Positions 53,060 through 61,704 of a DNA stretch of 64,000 nucleotides are shown here, piece after piece. Every line of letters starts with the position of its first letter. The first letter of the stretch is position 1. The translations under genes and the position numbers were made by a program. The notes under the pieces were generated by a model, which saw nothing but the letters and a program-made list of their open reading frames with translations, did not search any database and was not told where the DNA came from. This DNA is from CAJXMH01 sp964001305 (GTDB lineage Bacteria > Bacteroidota > Bacteroidia > Flavobacteriales_E > Vicingaceae): the NCBI GenBank assembly GCA_964001305.1, contig CAXFAI010000029.1, positions 105,866 to 169,865 of the forward strand, read 5' to 3'.

Positions 53060-53452
53060 TTACTTTTTTCTAGTATTAAAAAGGTTTTTTCTTTTAGATT
53101 TAGAGCCATTTCCCTTTTTAATTCTGCTTCCTGAGCTTTTTAATCTGCTTCTTGAAACTGTTCTTTTCATTTTAAATGATGAGCCTGGTTTTTTTGCAAC
53201 TCTAGCTTTACCTCTTTGTTTGTGCTTTCTTTTAAATAACTTTTTCTTTTTTCGCTTACTTTTTGCTAATCTAGCTTTGGCTTTTCCTTGGAATGGATTA
53301 ACCCTGCTAAAAATTGTTGGGTTTCTATACTTACCTGTGGGTGCCCCTTTCCTAGGTCCTTTTCTTCTGTTTTTAAATGCAGAATTATAACCATTGTTAC
53401 AGGCCTGTAGTGAAACTAAAATAAGTACGAAGTATACAATGTATTTTTTCAA
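53060..53452 (-). CDS. Highly basic putative lipoprotein
   Basis: A 130-residue protein. A signal sequence ends at LVSLQAC-N, a plausible lipobox. The mature part is about 35-40% Lys/Arg (KRKKKKLFKRKHKQRGKARV) and contains almost no acidic residues. It has no recognised domain. A strongly cationic lipoprotein could bind LPS, nucleic acid or peptidoglycan; all of these are guesses. Confidence 0.72.
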   Translation of the reverse strand: MKKYIVYFVLILVSLQACNNGYNSAFKNRRKGPRKGAPTGKYRNPTIFSRVNPFQGKAKARLAKSKRKKKKLFKRKHKQRGKARVAKKPGSSFKMKRTVSRSRLKSSGSRIKKGNGSKSKRKNLFNTRKK

Positions 53453-53512
53453 GAAGGCCTTCCAATTTTTAGGAAAACGAAATTACGAAAACCGTGCCGT
53501 AAATGAATCAGA

Positions 53513-54346
53513 TTATTCATCCATTACCAGTAGTGGTATTTCTGTTCTGAAAGAGAGTTTGTTAGTGATGGATTTTGTAAATAACCTTTCAAACAAATTA
53601 TGTTTCCTAGATAACATGGCAAATAAATCAGGCTTTTTATGATTTATATAATCACTTAACCCATCTATAATATCTTCATTGGTAGCAAAATGAATAGAGG
53701 TTTGCACATCTTCAGCAAGCTCTTCTAAAAAAAGAACTTGTTGAGCTCTTTCTTCATCGGAGACTTGGTCTTCTGGTCTAATTATATTAACAAATTCAAT
53801 TGGAGCATTACAAACCCTTGCAATTTCAAACAAAGGACGAAGTTGCTTTGGGTCTGAGATTTTACGCAAATCCGTAGCCATTGCTATTTTGTCAAACTTT
53901 CTTTTTTGGGCGTCTTTTGCATGTTCTGGAATTGCTAAAACCGGACAATGGGATGTTTGTATAACCTCTAAGGTATTGCTACCAATAAACATTTCCTTTA
54001 AACCACTAGCACCTTTTGTTCCCATTACAATTAAATCACTTTCAATAGAAGCGGCTACTTTGGGTATTAAAGAAACAAAACCACCAGATCTAGACTCGGT
54101 ATGTATAGAAATATTTTTGTACTCTAATTGGTTTAGAGCTTCTTGCTTAAGTTCTTCTAAACTTGTTATAGAGTCATTTTGCATTCTGTCTGTCATTGAA
54201 ACCAACAGATTCGACTTTGAGTAAGGAAGTTTGTAACTATTAAACAAAGTAACATCAGCATTAAATAACCTAGCCAGCTCTAAGGCATAAGGGTAGGCAT
54301 GCTCAGAGTTGTCAGAAAAGTCCGTTGGAAATAGAATGTGCTTCAT
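53513..54346 (-). CDS. Tandem universal stress protein (two Usp domains)
   Basis: A 277-residue protein with two Usp domains. The first has ILFPTDFSDNSEHAYPYAL and the ATP-binding-type loop VMGTKGASGLKEMFIGSNT; the second begins IAMATDLRKISDP and lacks a clear GxxGxxGS(T) loop, so only the first may bind ATP. Function is stress-related by family. Downstream is a basic lipoprotein on the same strand. Confidence 0.9.
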   Translation of the reverse strand: MKHILFPTDFSDNSEHAYPYALELARLFNADVTLFNSYKLPYSKSNLLVSMTDRMQNDSITSLEELKQEALNQLEYKNISIHTESRSGGFVSLIPKVAASIESDLIVMGTKGASGLKEMFIGSNTLEVIQTSHCPVLAIPEHAKDAQKRKFDKIAMATDLRKISDPKQLRPLFEIARVCNAPIEFVNIIRPEDQVSDEERAQQVLFLEELAEDVQTSIHFATNEDIIDGLSDYINHKKPDLFAMLSRKHNLFERLFTKSITNKLSFRTEIPLLVMDE

Positions 54347-54363
54347 TCGGTATGGCTTTCTAT

Positions 54364-54371
54364 CAAAGATA
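54364..54371 (-). promoter_or_regulatory. Putative -7 box of the universal stress protein promoter
   Basis: TATCTTTG on the minus strand fits TAnnTTTG, 17 bases before the ATG at 54346. Confidence 0.4.
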
Positions 54372-54420
54372 ATATATTCATTGATTAAATTCTAATAAAG
54401 TTCAAAAGCCTAAACAAAGT

Positions 54421-55116
54421 TTAATCTACTAATAACTTAAAACCTTTTCCATGGCTGTTGATAATTTCAATGCCTGTATCTTCTTTAAAAATTTTTCTAA
54501 GTTTAGTGATGTAAACATCCATGCTTCTAGAGTTATAGTAACTATCTTCTCCCCAAATCATATTTAGTGCATCATTTCGATCTACCACCTCTCCTTGATA
54601 CATACATAATAGTCTAAGTAATTCATTTTCTTTAGAAGTTAGCTTTTTTTCAAAATCACCTTTAGTTATAATTCGTTTATCAGGTAAGAAAGTATAATCC
54701 TGAATTTTGAATTCTTTTTTCTTTTCCAATTCATCTTTCAAGTTATTCACTCGTCTAATTACTGCTTCAATTCGCATTAAAAGCACTTCCATGCTAAATG
54801 GCTTAGTAATGTAGTCATCTGCTCCTGACTTAAACCCTTCTTTTACATCTTCCTCCATACTTTTTGCGGTGAGAAAAATGATTGGCATGTTTGCTTTCAG
54901 TTGTCTGATTTCTCTTGCTAAAGCAAAACCATCCTTTTTTGGCATCATCACATCCAACAAACACAAATCGTAATCGTCATCAATAAATGCTTTAAAACCA
55001 GCTTCCCCGTCTCTTTCTAATTGAGTTTCAAAGCCTTTAACACTTAAGTAATCGGAAAGCATTTGGCCCAAATTCTGGTCATCCTCTACAATTAATAGTT
55101 TAGTATCCTTCATCAT
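54421..55116 (-). CDS. OmpR/PhoB-family response regulator (RprY-like)
   Basis: A 231-residue protein with a receiver domain (LLIVEDDQNLGQ, phospho-Asp in LCLLDVMMPKKDG, Lys in DDYITKPFS) and a winged-helix C-terminus (KLTSKENELLRLLCMY, YYNSRSMDVYITKLRKIF). It resembles the Bacteroides RprY regulator. The start ATG lies inside the 3' end of the kinase gene (17-base overlap). Confidence 0.93.
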   Translation of the reverse strand: MMKDTKLLIVEDDQNLGQMLSDYLSVKGFETQLERDGEAGFKAFIDDDYDLCLLDVMMPKKDGFALAREIRQLKANMPIIFLTAKSMEEDVKEGFKSGADDYITKPFSMEVLLMRIEAVIRRVNNLKDELEKKKEFKIQDYTFLPDKRIITKGDFEKKLTSKENELLRLLCMYQGEVVDRNDALNMIWGEDSYYNSRSMDVYITKLRKIFKEDTGIEIINSHGKGFKLLVD

Positions 55117-56659
55117 TAAATAATTTTAGTTTGATTATTACAGTTGTACCTTTTCCTTTTTGACTGATTAAATCTACAAATCCTTCATGTAATTCAACAA
55201 CTCGTTTAACATAACTTAACCCTAAGCCAAAGCCTTTTACGTCATGAACGTTTCCGGTGGAAACACGATAAAATTTTTCGAAGATCTTTTTTTGATCTTC
55301 TTTAGATATCCCAATTCCTTGATCTTTTATACGAACAACAAGGTAATTTCCTTCATTTTGGGTTTTTACATCTATCTGAGGACTGTTTTTGCTGTATTTG
55401 TTAGCATTGTCCAATAGGTTATACAATACATTGGTTAAGTGCACTTTGTCCCCTCTGACTGTTGATTGGTTTGCATTTAAATCCAAAGTGATGTTTCCAT
55501 TTCTCTTGTTTACTTGAATTTCAATGCTTTCAACTACTTTTTGCACTAAGTGGTTTAAGTCAATGGCATGACTTTCTAATTTTAGTTCAGCAGAATCCCA
55601 AACGGCACTTTTCAAAACGTTGTCAACCAAAACACTAAGCCGCTTGTTTTCTTGACTTATCATTTTTACATAATTGCCTCTTCTTCCATCATCTATTGAA
55701 ATGCTTTTGTCTCTTAGTGCTTCGCAAGCAAGGCTAATGGTTGAAATAGGTGTTTTAAGCTCATGAGTCATATTGTTTATGAAATCATTTTTGATTTGAG
55801 ACAATTGCTTTTGTTTGAAAATGGTAGAGATTGAACTATAAAATAAATAGATAATAATTAGCACCATCAAAAGAGAAAGGGTAAGTATTTGCCAGCTATT
55901 TTTTAGTAGAAAGCCCTTCTCATTTGGAAAATAAAGAATTAATGAATCACTCTGTGTAAAGTCATTTGGGAACAAACTTAATTGAAAGGGCGAGCTTTTT
56001 AATTTTTGTTGAGTTTCTTCATCTTGAGCAAAACTTAATAGCTGAGATTCGGCATCAAGAATATCAAAAATGAATTTCGTTTCAAGTCCTGCTTCTTTTA
56101 ATTCGTGTTTAAAAAGAGAATCAATTTGTTCATATGAGACTCGTTCATCAAAGTCATTGTAGTTTACACTTATCAAAGCCAATTCATTCACAATTTCATT
56201 TACTAGGGTAGTTTTGTTTTGCAATTGACTTTGAAAGTCAACTTTACTGCTTAATACCCGCTTTTGAGTTTTCTTAATTATAAATAAAGCAGAATCTTCT
56301 TTGGGTGGCGCAAATTGTATATTGTATAAATCTTGGCTTGTTTTGGAAGGATTCTCAGCCTCTTTTTTTATTAATTGTTTTTGAAAAGGGTCGTTTAAAG
56401 GGAACTGATCCAATGTAAAAATAGAGTCTCTTGGTAAGTCCTTTTTAATGTCATGAAAAAGTCTGCTTGTAACAGAAGTAATAGCCTCTTCTCTTTCTAG
56501 TTTATCGGTAACCTTGTTCATTACCTCCATTACTTTCTGCTTAAACCTTCTTCTTTCTGTATCTGCAGAAGTTTTAATCCAATAAACTTGTATTGCAATT
56601 AACCCAACCATACTTAAGCTGGCGGCAATGGTTAAAAAAATTAACTTTTTGTTTTTCAT
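55100..56659 (-). CDS. Sensor histidine kinase paired with the OmpR-family regulator
   Basis: A 519-residue kinase. Helix 1 is at ~5-25, a ~225-residue periplasmic region follows, and helix 2 is at ~255-275. The HisKA phosphoacceptor is FINNMTHELKTPISTISLAC; HATPase boxes are VLYNLLDNANKYSK, RIKDQGIGISKED and GFGLGLSYVK. It has no HAMP or PAS domain. It resembles RprX. The sensing ligand is unknown. Confidence 0.93.
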   Translation of the reverse strand: MKNKKLIFLTIAASLSMVGLIAIQVYWIKTSADTERRRFKQKVMEVMNKVTDKLEREEAITSVTSRLFHDIKKDLPRDSIFTLDQFPLNDPFQKQLIKKEAENPSKTSQDLYNIQFAPPKEDSALFIIKKTQKRVLSSKVDFQSQLQNKTTLVNEIVNELALISVNYNDFDERVSYEQIDSLFKHELKEAGLETKFIFDILDAESQLLSFAQDEETQQKLKSSPFQLSLFPNDFTQSDSLILYFPNEKGFLLKNSWQILTLSLLMVLIIIYLFYSSISTIFKQKQLSQIKNDFINNMTHELKTPISTISLACEALRDKSISIDDGRRGNYVKMISQENKRLSVLVDNVLKSAVWDSAELKLESHAIDLNHLVQKVVESIEIQVNKRNGNITLDLNANQSTVRGDKVHLTNVLYNLLDNANKYSKNSPQIDVKTQNEGNYLVVRIKDQGIGISKEDQKKIFEKFYRVSTGNVHDVKGFGLGLSYVKRVVELHEGFVDLISQKGKGTTVIIKLKLFNDEGY

Positions 56660-56817
56660 AAGCTCCCAAAGTAATTGAACTATTTTGGCTAATTTGCTGA
56701 CTTAACAGAATTTAACAGCGATTAACTTACCTTTAGAGTAAGTAATTAATACTTCGAATAATTTAGCATCGACTTTTAGCATAACCGTGTTTTTTAGTCA
56801 AAACCAAACTACAGAAG

Positions 56818-56851
56818 AAAAGATGGCTCCTAAAGCCATCTTTTTTTTCTT
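56818..56851 (+). terminator. Orphan terminator-like hairpin upstream of aldehyde dehydrogenase
   Basis: AAGATGGCT pairs with AGCCATCTT around CCTAA and is followed by T8, an excellent plus-strand terminator. No plus-strand gene ends here: the 56660-56871 gap lies between divergent genes. It must therefore terminate a small RNA or attenuate the dehydrogenase leader. Confidence 0.75.
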
Positions 56852-56871
56852 CTTTTCTCTAATTTAGATTC

Positions 56872-58320
56872 ATGGAGAAGTTATTAAACTACATCAATGG
56901 TGATTTTGTTGCGCCGATTTCAAATACATATATCGATAATTATGAACCCGCTAAAGGTGAAGTATATAGCTTAATTCCTGACTCCGATGACAAGGATGTA
57001 GAGTTAGCAGTTCAAGCAGCTAAAGAGGCTTTTGAAGCTTGGTCAAATACTTCTAATGAAGTTCGTTCAGAATATTTACGAAAAATAGCTGACCGAATTG
57101 AGGAAAGAATGGATGAGTTTGCTGCAGCTGAATCGAGAGATAATGGAAAACCTTTAACTCTAGCAAAATCAGTAGACATACCTAGAGCAGCTCATAATTT
57201 TAGGTTTTACTCCTCGGCAATAATTCATTTTGCTTCTGAAGCTCATCAAATGCAATTAGGGGCAATTAACTACACCTTAAGACAGCCAATAGGTTTGGCA
57301 GGCTGTATTTCTCCATGGAATTTGCCACTATATCTTTTCAGTTGGAAAATTGCACCTGCACTAGCCGCTGGAAATTGTGTAATTGCTAAACCTTCGGAAG
57401 TCACTCCTTATACCGCATTTTTACTTTCTGATATTTGTAAGGAAATTGGCTTGCCAAAAGGTGTTTTAAATATCGTGCATGGCTTAGGACAAAAAGTAGG
57501 AGCGGCCATCATTAAACACGAGCAAATTCCCGTAATATCTTTTACTGGTGGCACCAAAACAGGTCAAGAAATTGCTAAGGTAGCTGCACCCATGTTTAAA
57601 AAGATGTCATTAGAATTAGGAGGTAAAAATCCAAATATCATTTTTGATGATTGTGATTATGAAAAAATGCTAAAAACAACGCTTAGGTCTTCTTTTGCAA
57701 ACCAGGGTCAAATCTGTTTATGTGGATCTAGAATATTTGTTCAAAAAGGAATTTATGAGCAGTTTAAAAAAGATTTTATTCAGGCTGTAAAAGAGTTAAA
57801 AATAGGGAATCCCAAGTCAAAGGAAACAAATCAAGGGGCGTTGGTTTCAAAAGATCATCTTGAAAAAGTGAAATCATATATCTCTCTTGCCAAAGAAGAA
57901 GGAGGAACTATATTATGTGGCGGTAATCAAGTAGACCTGAGTGACGAGGGATTGAACGGTTGGTTTTTAGAACCGACTGTTATAGAAGGTTTAGATTTTC
58001 GTTGTAGAACCAATCAAGAAGAAATATTTGGTCCGGTTGTAACTTTAACACCATTTGAAACTGAAGAAGAAGTTTTAGAGTATGCAAACTCTACAAAATA
58101 CGGTTTGGCTTCCAGTGTTTGGACTGAGAATGTAAGCAAGGCAACAAGAATTGCAGAAAAGTTACATGCTGGAATTGTTTGGATAAACTGCTGGTTGCTA
58201 AGAGATTTGCGCACTCCATTTGGCGGTGTAAAGCAAAGTGGAGTTGGAAGAGAAGGTGGATTTGAAGTATTACATTTTTTTACAGAGCCTAAAAATGTCT
58301 GTATAAAATATGATAAATAG
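56872..58320 (+). CDS. NAD(P)-dependent aldehyde dehydrogenase
   Basis: A 482-residue ALDH. The cofactor loop is SFTGGTKTGQEIA, the general-base Glu is in LELGGKNPN, and the nucleophilic Cys is in FANQGQICLCGSRIF. The C-terminal FGPVVTLTPF and PFGGVKQSGVGREGG are typical. The sequence style is close to the hydroxymuconic-semialdehyde/aminomuconate branch, but neighbours give no degradation pathway. Expression may be controlled by the leader hairpin. Confidence 0.94.
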   Translation: MEKLLNYINGDFVAPISNTYIDNYEPAKGEVYSLIPDSDDKDVELAVQAAKEAFEAWSNTSNEVRSEYLRKIADRIEERMDEFAAAESRDNGKPLTLAKSVDIPRAAHNFRFYSSAIIHFASEAHQMQLGAINYTLRQPIGLAGCISPWNLPLYLFSWKIAPALAAGNCVIAKPSEVTPYTAFLLSDICKEIGLPKGVLNIVHGLGQKVGAAIIKHEQIPVISFTGGTKTGQEIAKVAAPMFKKMSLELGGKNPNIIFDDCDYEKMLKTTLRSSFANQGQICLCGSRIFVQKGIYEQFKKDFIQAVKELKIGNPKSKETNQGALVSKDHLEKVKSYISLAKEEGGTILCGGNQVDLSDEGLNGWFLEPTVIEGLDFRCRTNQEEIFGPVVTLTPFETEEEVLEYANSTKYGLASSVWTENVSKATRIAEKLHAGIVWINCWLLRDLRTPFGGVKQSGVGREGGFEVLHFFTEPKNVCIKYDK

Positions 58321-58322
58321 CC

Positions 58323-58604
58323 TTAAATCAGTGAGGTGCTTTTCTCTAAAAAAGTTCGATAATCAATTAAGTTACTAATAGCTCTTAAATATTCAAACCT
58401 TGCATGAAAGGCAGCTTCTTGATCCACTTTTTTGGCGAGTTTTTTTACTCTTATTTTTCTAAACTTATTCAAAGCAGTCTCTTCTTCAAAACTTAACTCC
58501 TCACCATTAAATTCTTTTTCTTGAAGATCAGAAATGGTAATTACATCTTCTTGAATATATTGCTCCGATAGCCTCTTTATTTTCTCAAACTTCTCCAGTA
58601 TCAT
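58323..58604 (-). CDS. Small helical protein of unknown function
   Basis: A 93-residue protein beginning MILEKFEKIKRLSEQYIQED, almost wholly alpha-helical and charged, with no signal peptide. I recognise no family. The stop lies two bases from the convergent dehydrogenase stop. The good composition and fit of the ATG support a real gene, but without a homologue this remains moderate. Confidence 0.6.
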   Translation of the reverse strand: MILEKFEKIKRLSEQYIQEDVITISDLQEKEFNGEELSFEEETALNKFRKIRVKKLAKKVDQEAAFHARFEYLRAISNLIDYRTFLEKSTSLI

Positions 58605-58702
58605 AAACTCAATTTCTTCTACAGTTTTTAAAGGTAAGCGAAGTATTGTTTTTTATTCTTAAATTTCGACTAGACCCGTAAATTATTAGACTAATTTTTT
58701 AA

Positions 58703-59206
58703 GTGACCCATTGCAAAGTGAAAGGAATACGGCTTACTATTATTCTGGTTTCTATTTTGTCTACTAAGTTTTCAACAGCTCAGAAAATTTTATGGTTGGA
58801 AAATAGGCATATAGCTAAACGAATTAAATATGTTGTTGGAGATCACATGAGTTTTGTTACAAAATCTGGTCTTTATTTTAATGATTTACTTGTGAGAATT
58901 AATGATAGTTCGTTGCAGCTAAATAAGGAGACAGTGTTGATTGAAGATATCGATTATGTATTTAAAACTCAGCGTGGAGCAACTTGGAGATCTATGTCGA
59001 ATGTAGCTGCACAAGCAGGTTTGTTGTTTTTTTCAGTGGACGCCTTTAATAGAACAATTAATCAGGAATACCCAATAATCAGAAATGGAAACTTAGTAGT
59101 TACTTCATCCTTTCTAATCTCAAGTGCTTTATTCTACAAGCTAGGAACAAGAAGGTATAGGTTGAATAAAAAATGGAGACTACGGGTTATTGATATTAGT
59201 ATTTAG
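58703..59206 (+). CDS. Secreted protein of unknown function
   Basis: A 167-residue protein, start GTG 58703 or GTG 58718. A signal peptide ends near STAQK. A second hydrophobic segment lies at ~118-138 (AGLLFFSVDAF / VTSSFLISSALFYKLG). It has basic, short beta-rich stretches (KRIKYVVGDHMSFVTKSGLY). I recognise no family. It is the first gene before the SPOR tandem, separated by 77 bases. Confidence 0.65.
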   Translation: MTHCKVKGIRLTIILVSILSTKFSTAQKILWLENRHIAKRIKYVVGDHMSFVTKSGLYFNDLLVRINDSSLQLNKETVLIEDIDYVFKTQRGATWRSMSNVAAQAGLLFFSVDAFNRTINQEYPIIRNGNLVVTSSFLISSALFYKLGTRRYRLNKKWRLRVIDISI

Positions 59207-59270
59207 TTTTTGAACAACGAAAGTGTTAAAACAAAATATAAAATAAAACAAACCGCTGACTACCTCAACG

Positions 59271-59278
59271 TATTTTTG
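59271..59278 (+). promoter_or_regulatory. Putative -7 box ahead of the SPOR-protein operon
   Basis: TATTTTTG fits TAnnTTTG, six bases before the ATG at 59284, which would make the mRNA essentially leaderless. It overlaps a CCTCAA/TTGAGG inverted repeat (59263-59281). Confidence 0.3.
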
Positions 59279-59283
59279 AGGAA

Positions 59284-60510
59284 ATGAGGGTATTGTATTC
59301 ACTTTTAATGGTTTTAATAGTGTCGTTTTCCTATGCTGAAAATGGTACAATTGAAAGTGATTTTCAGAAGAACTTCAATATTGCTAAACAGCACCTTTCT
59401 CATAAAAGAATTTTACAAGCTTTACCTTACTTAGAGTACTTGAAAGAAAGCCACAATTCAAATTCGAATCTAGACTATTTGATTGGGGTTTGTTATGTAG
59501 AAGCACAGATTGTAAACCCACTTGCAATTGACTTACTTTTAAGTGCTTCTGAAAAAGCTTCCTTAGAATATGATCCAAATAGTTTAGAAGAAGAAAGGTC
59601 TCCCATTTATGTTTTTTATTACCTATCTGTAGCTTATGCTCAGCAACAAAAATGTGATGAAGCGGAAATGGCAAGAAAAAAGTTTCTAGAAATTTATCCT
59701 CATGAGGATAAATTTTATATAGAGGAGTCAGAAAAATGGATTAAACAATGTTATAAATCCAAAAGCGAAGTGACGATAGTAGAACTTCCTGAATTTCCTG
59801 ATTTTGTTCCATATACTTCAACTCCGAAAAAAACGAATAGTATAGAAAAGTTGGATTTTTTAAGTGAAGAAGTAGAAAAAGAAGAAAAGCCGATAGAAAC
59901 TCTTATCTATGATGAAGTTGAAGAAACTAAAGAAATAGTTACTAAAAATGTTGAGTATTCAACAAACCAACCACTTTACGGAGTTCAGTTAGGAGCTTTT
60001 AAAGAAGTCGTACCAGTTTATCGATTTAGACCCATTAAAAATGTGGATGCTTTTTTAGATCATGATGGCTTTATTAGGTATGTTGTTGGTCATTTCTCTA
60101 TTCACTCACAGGCAATGTCTCTTTTGAGAGCACTACAAAAAAAGGGATATAATGATGCTTTTATTGTTAATGTTAACGACAAAATGAAGTATAAAGAGGA
60201 AGTGGTTAGTGTAAATAATGTGAACATAAGAGCTGGATCAAATTTAGAAATTGAATATTGTGTACAACTTGGCGCATTTAAAGAACAAATGCCGGATCAG
60301 TTTGCAGGAATGTATATTGATTTAGAAGATGTTAAAGTATTAGAGGGAGAGATATATACCTATTTGACTTCTGGTCAATTTTCTACTTATACAGAAGCAA
60401 AAAAGCATCAAGAAAAATTAAAAAGATTAGGAATTAATGATGCTTTTGTAATAGCAGTCAATCGTGGCAAGAAAATTTCATTACAACATGCTTTTGAGTT
60501 AAACCCATAG
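59284..60510 (+). CDS. Secreted TPR-like protein with two SPOR-like repeats (copy A)
   Basis: A 408-residue protein with a signal peptide (MRVLYSLLMVLIVSFSYA). Residues ~25-150 look like TPR/Sel1 helices with conserved cysteines (CVEAQ, CDEAEM). An acidic linker follows. Two SPOR-like units of ~75 residues are seen: YGVQLGAFKEVVPVYRF...DAFIVNVN and YCVQLGAFKEQMPDQFA...DAFVIAVN. SPOR domains bind denuded glycan strands of peptidoglycan at septa. A closely related copy follows after two bases. Confidence 0.85.
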   Translation: MRVLYSLLMVLIVSFSYAENGTIESDFQKNFNIAKQHLSHKRILQALPYLEYLKESHNSNSNLDYLIGVCYVEAQIVNPLAIDLLLSASEKASLEYDPNSLEEERSPIYVFYYLSVAYAQQQKCDEAEMARKKFLEIYPHEDKFYIEESEKWIKQCYKSKSEVTIVELPEFPDFVPYTSTPKKTNSIEKLDFLSEEVEKEEKPIETLIYDEVEETKEIVTKNVEYSTNQPLYGVQLGAFKEVVPVYRFRPIKNVDAFLDHDGFIRYVVGHFSIHSQAMSLLRALQKKGYNDAFIVNVNDKMKYKEEVVSVNNVNIRAGSNLEIEYCVQLGAFKEQMPDQFAGMYIDLEDVKVLEGEIYTYLTSGQFSTYTEAKKHQEKLKRLGINDAFVIAVNRGKKISLQHAFELNP

Positions 60511-60512
60511 AA

Positions 60513-61670
60513 ATGAAAAAACTTTTTATTGCTTTATTATTTATCGGATTTTCTTCTTTGTTTGGACAAGAGAATTTAGAGTTTCAATTTGATCAAGCTA
60601 GGGCTTTGTTGGCACAAAGAGAAGTTGAGCCGGCTATAGATGCATTGAGATACATTTATGCAGAAGATTCAGCAAATGCGAATATAAATTTTTTAATGGG
60701 TGCGGCTTATACCGAATTAAGTGGGCATCAAAACGAGGCCTTATTTCATTTAAAAAAGGCAGTTCAAAATGTAAATATGGCATACAAAGTGGGTAGTTTT
60801 CAAGAAACTGGGGCGCCACTTCATGTGTATTACTATCTTACCATTGCATATGTAGAAAATGACCAATGTGCTTTAGCAAACCAGGCTAATCAAGAGTTTA
60901 AAAAGTACAAAGGAAAAGTGGATGATTACTTTATAGCAGAAGCAGATCGCCATTTACAAAAGTGCCCCTTTGTGCCAGATGAAGATACTCGAAATTGGAA
61001 TCAAATGGTAGAAGCACCTAGTGGGTATAATCCGAGTGAATTTGTTGTAGAAGAAGAAAAAATCCTTGACTCTGCAGCGCTTGCTGAACGAGGTATGTTA
61101 ATTCAAAAGTTAGAGTACACCACAAATGCTCCTTTATACGGAGTACAAATTGGTAGCAATATAAATCCTAGCCCTATTAGCAGTTTTGGGAATATAAAAA
61201 ATGTTGATGTATTTGTTGATAATAAGGGGCTCATTAGATATGTGGTGGGGCATTTTTCTTATTATTCTCAAGCCGAGAGTTTATTAAAATCGTTAAGAGA
61301 TAAAGGATATGCCGATGCTTTTATTGTAAACGTAAATGATGAACGAAAGTATAGTAACGAGTTAATAAGTTATAGAAACATTAACTTAAGAGCAGGTATT
61401 GTTGGAGAGGTTCAGTACTATATTCAATTGGGTGCTTTTGAAGAAGAAATTCCAAATGAACTTTTAGATGCTTACACAACTTTGGAGAATGTAGAAGAGA
61501 TAAAATATAAAAATCTAACTATTATGGGTGTAGGTCCTTTTAAGAAATATGATGATGCAATTCAAGAACAAGAGTTAATAAAGTCAAATGGCTTTAATGA
61601 GGTGTTTATTGTCGCATTCAATAAAGGAAAAAAAATTCCACTAGAAGAAGCCATAAACCATACCGATTGA
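60513..61670 (+). CDS. Secreted TPR-like protein with two SPOR-like repeats (copy B)
   Basis: A 385-residue paralogue of the preceding gene: signal peptide (MKKLFIALLFIGFSSLFGQ), TPR-like N-terminal half, then repeats YGVQIGSNINPSPISSF...DAFIVNVN and YYIQLGAFEEEIPNELL...EVFIVAFN. The shared KNVDxFxDxxGxIRYVVGHFS block shows a tandem duplication. The linker is shorter and less acidic than in copy A. The phosphatase gene begins 34 bases later, so the three probably form one operon. Confidence 0.85.
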   Translation: MKKLFIALLFIGFSSLFGQENLEFQFDQARALLAQREVEPAIDALRYIYAEDSANANINFLMGAAYTELSGHQNEALFHLKKAVQNVNMAYKVGSFQETGAPLHVYYYLTIAYVENDQCALANQANQEFKKYKGKVDDYFIAEADRHLQKCPFVPDEDTRNWNQMVEAPSGYNPSEFVVEEEKILDSAALAERGMLIQKLEYTTNAPLYGVQIGSNINPSPISSFGNIKNVDVFVDNKGLIRYVVGHFSYYSQAESLLKSLRDKGYADAFIVNVNDERKYSNELISYRNINLRAGIVGEVQYYIQLGAFEEEIPNELLDAYTTLENVEEIKYKNLTIMGVGPFKKYDDAIQEQELIKSNGFNEVFIVAFNKGKKIPLEEAINHTD

Positions 61671-61704
61671 ATTTCGTATAATTTACACCTGGAAAGAGCC
61701 TTAA

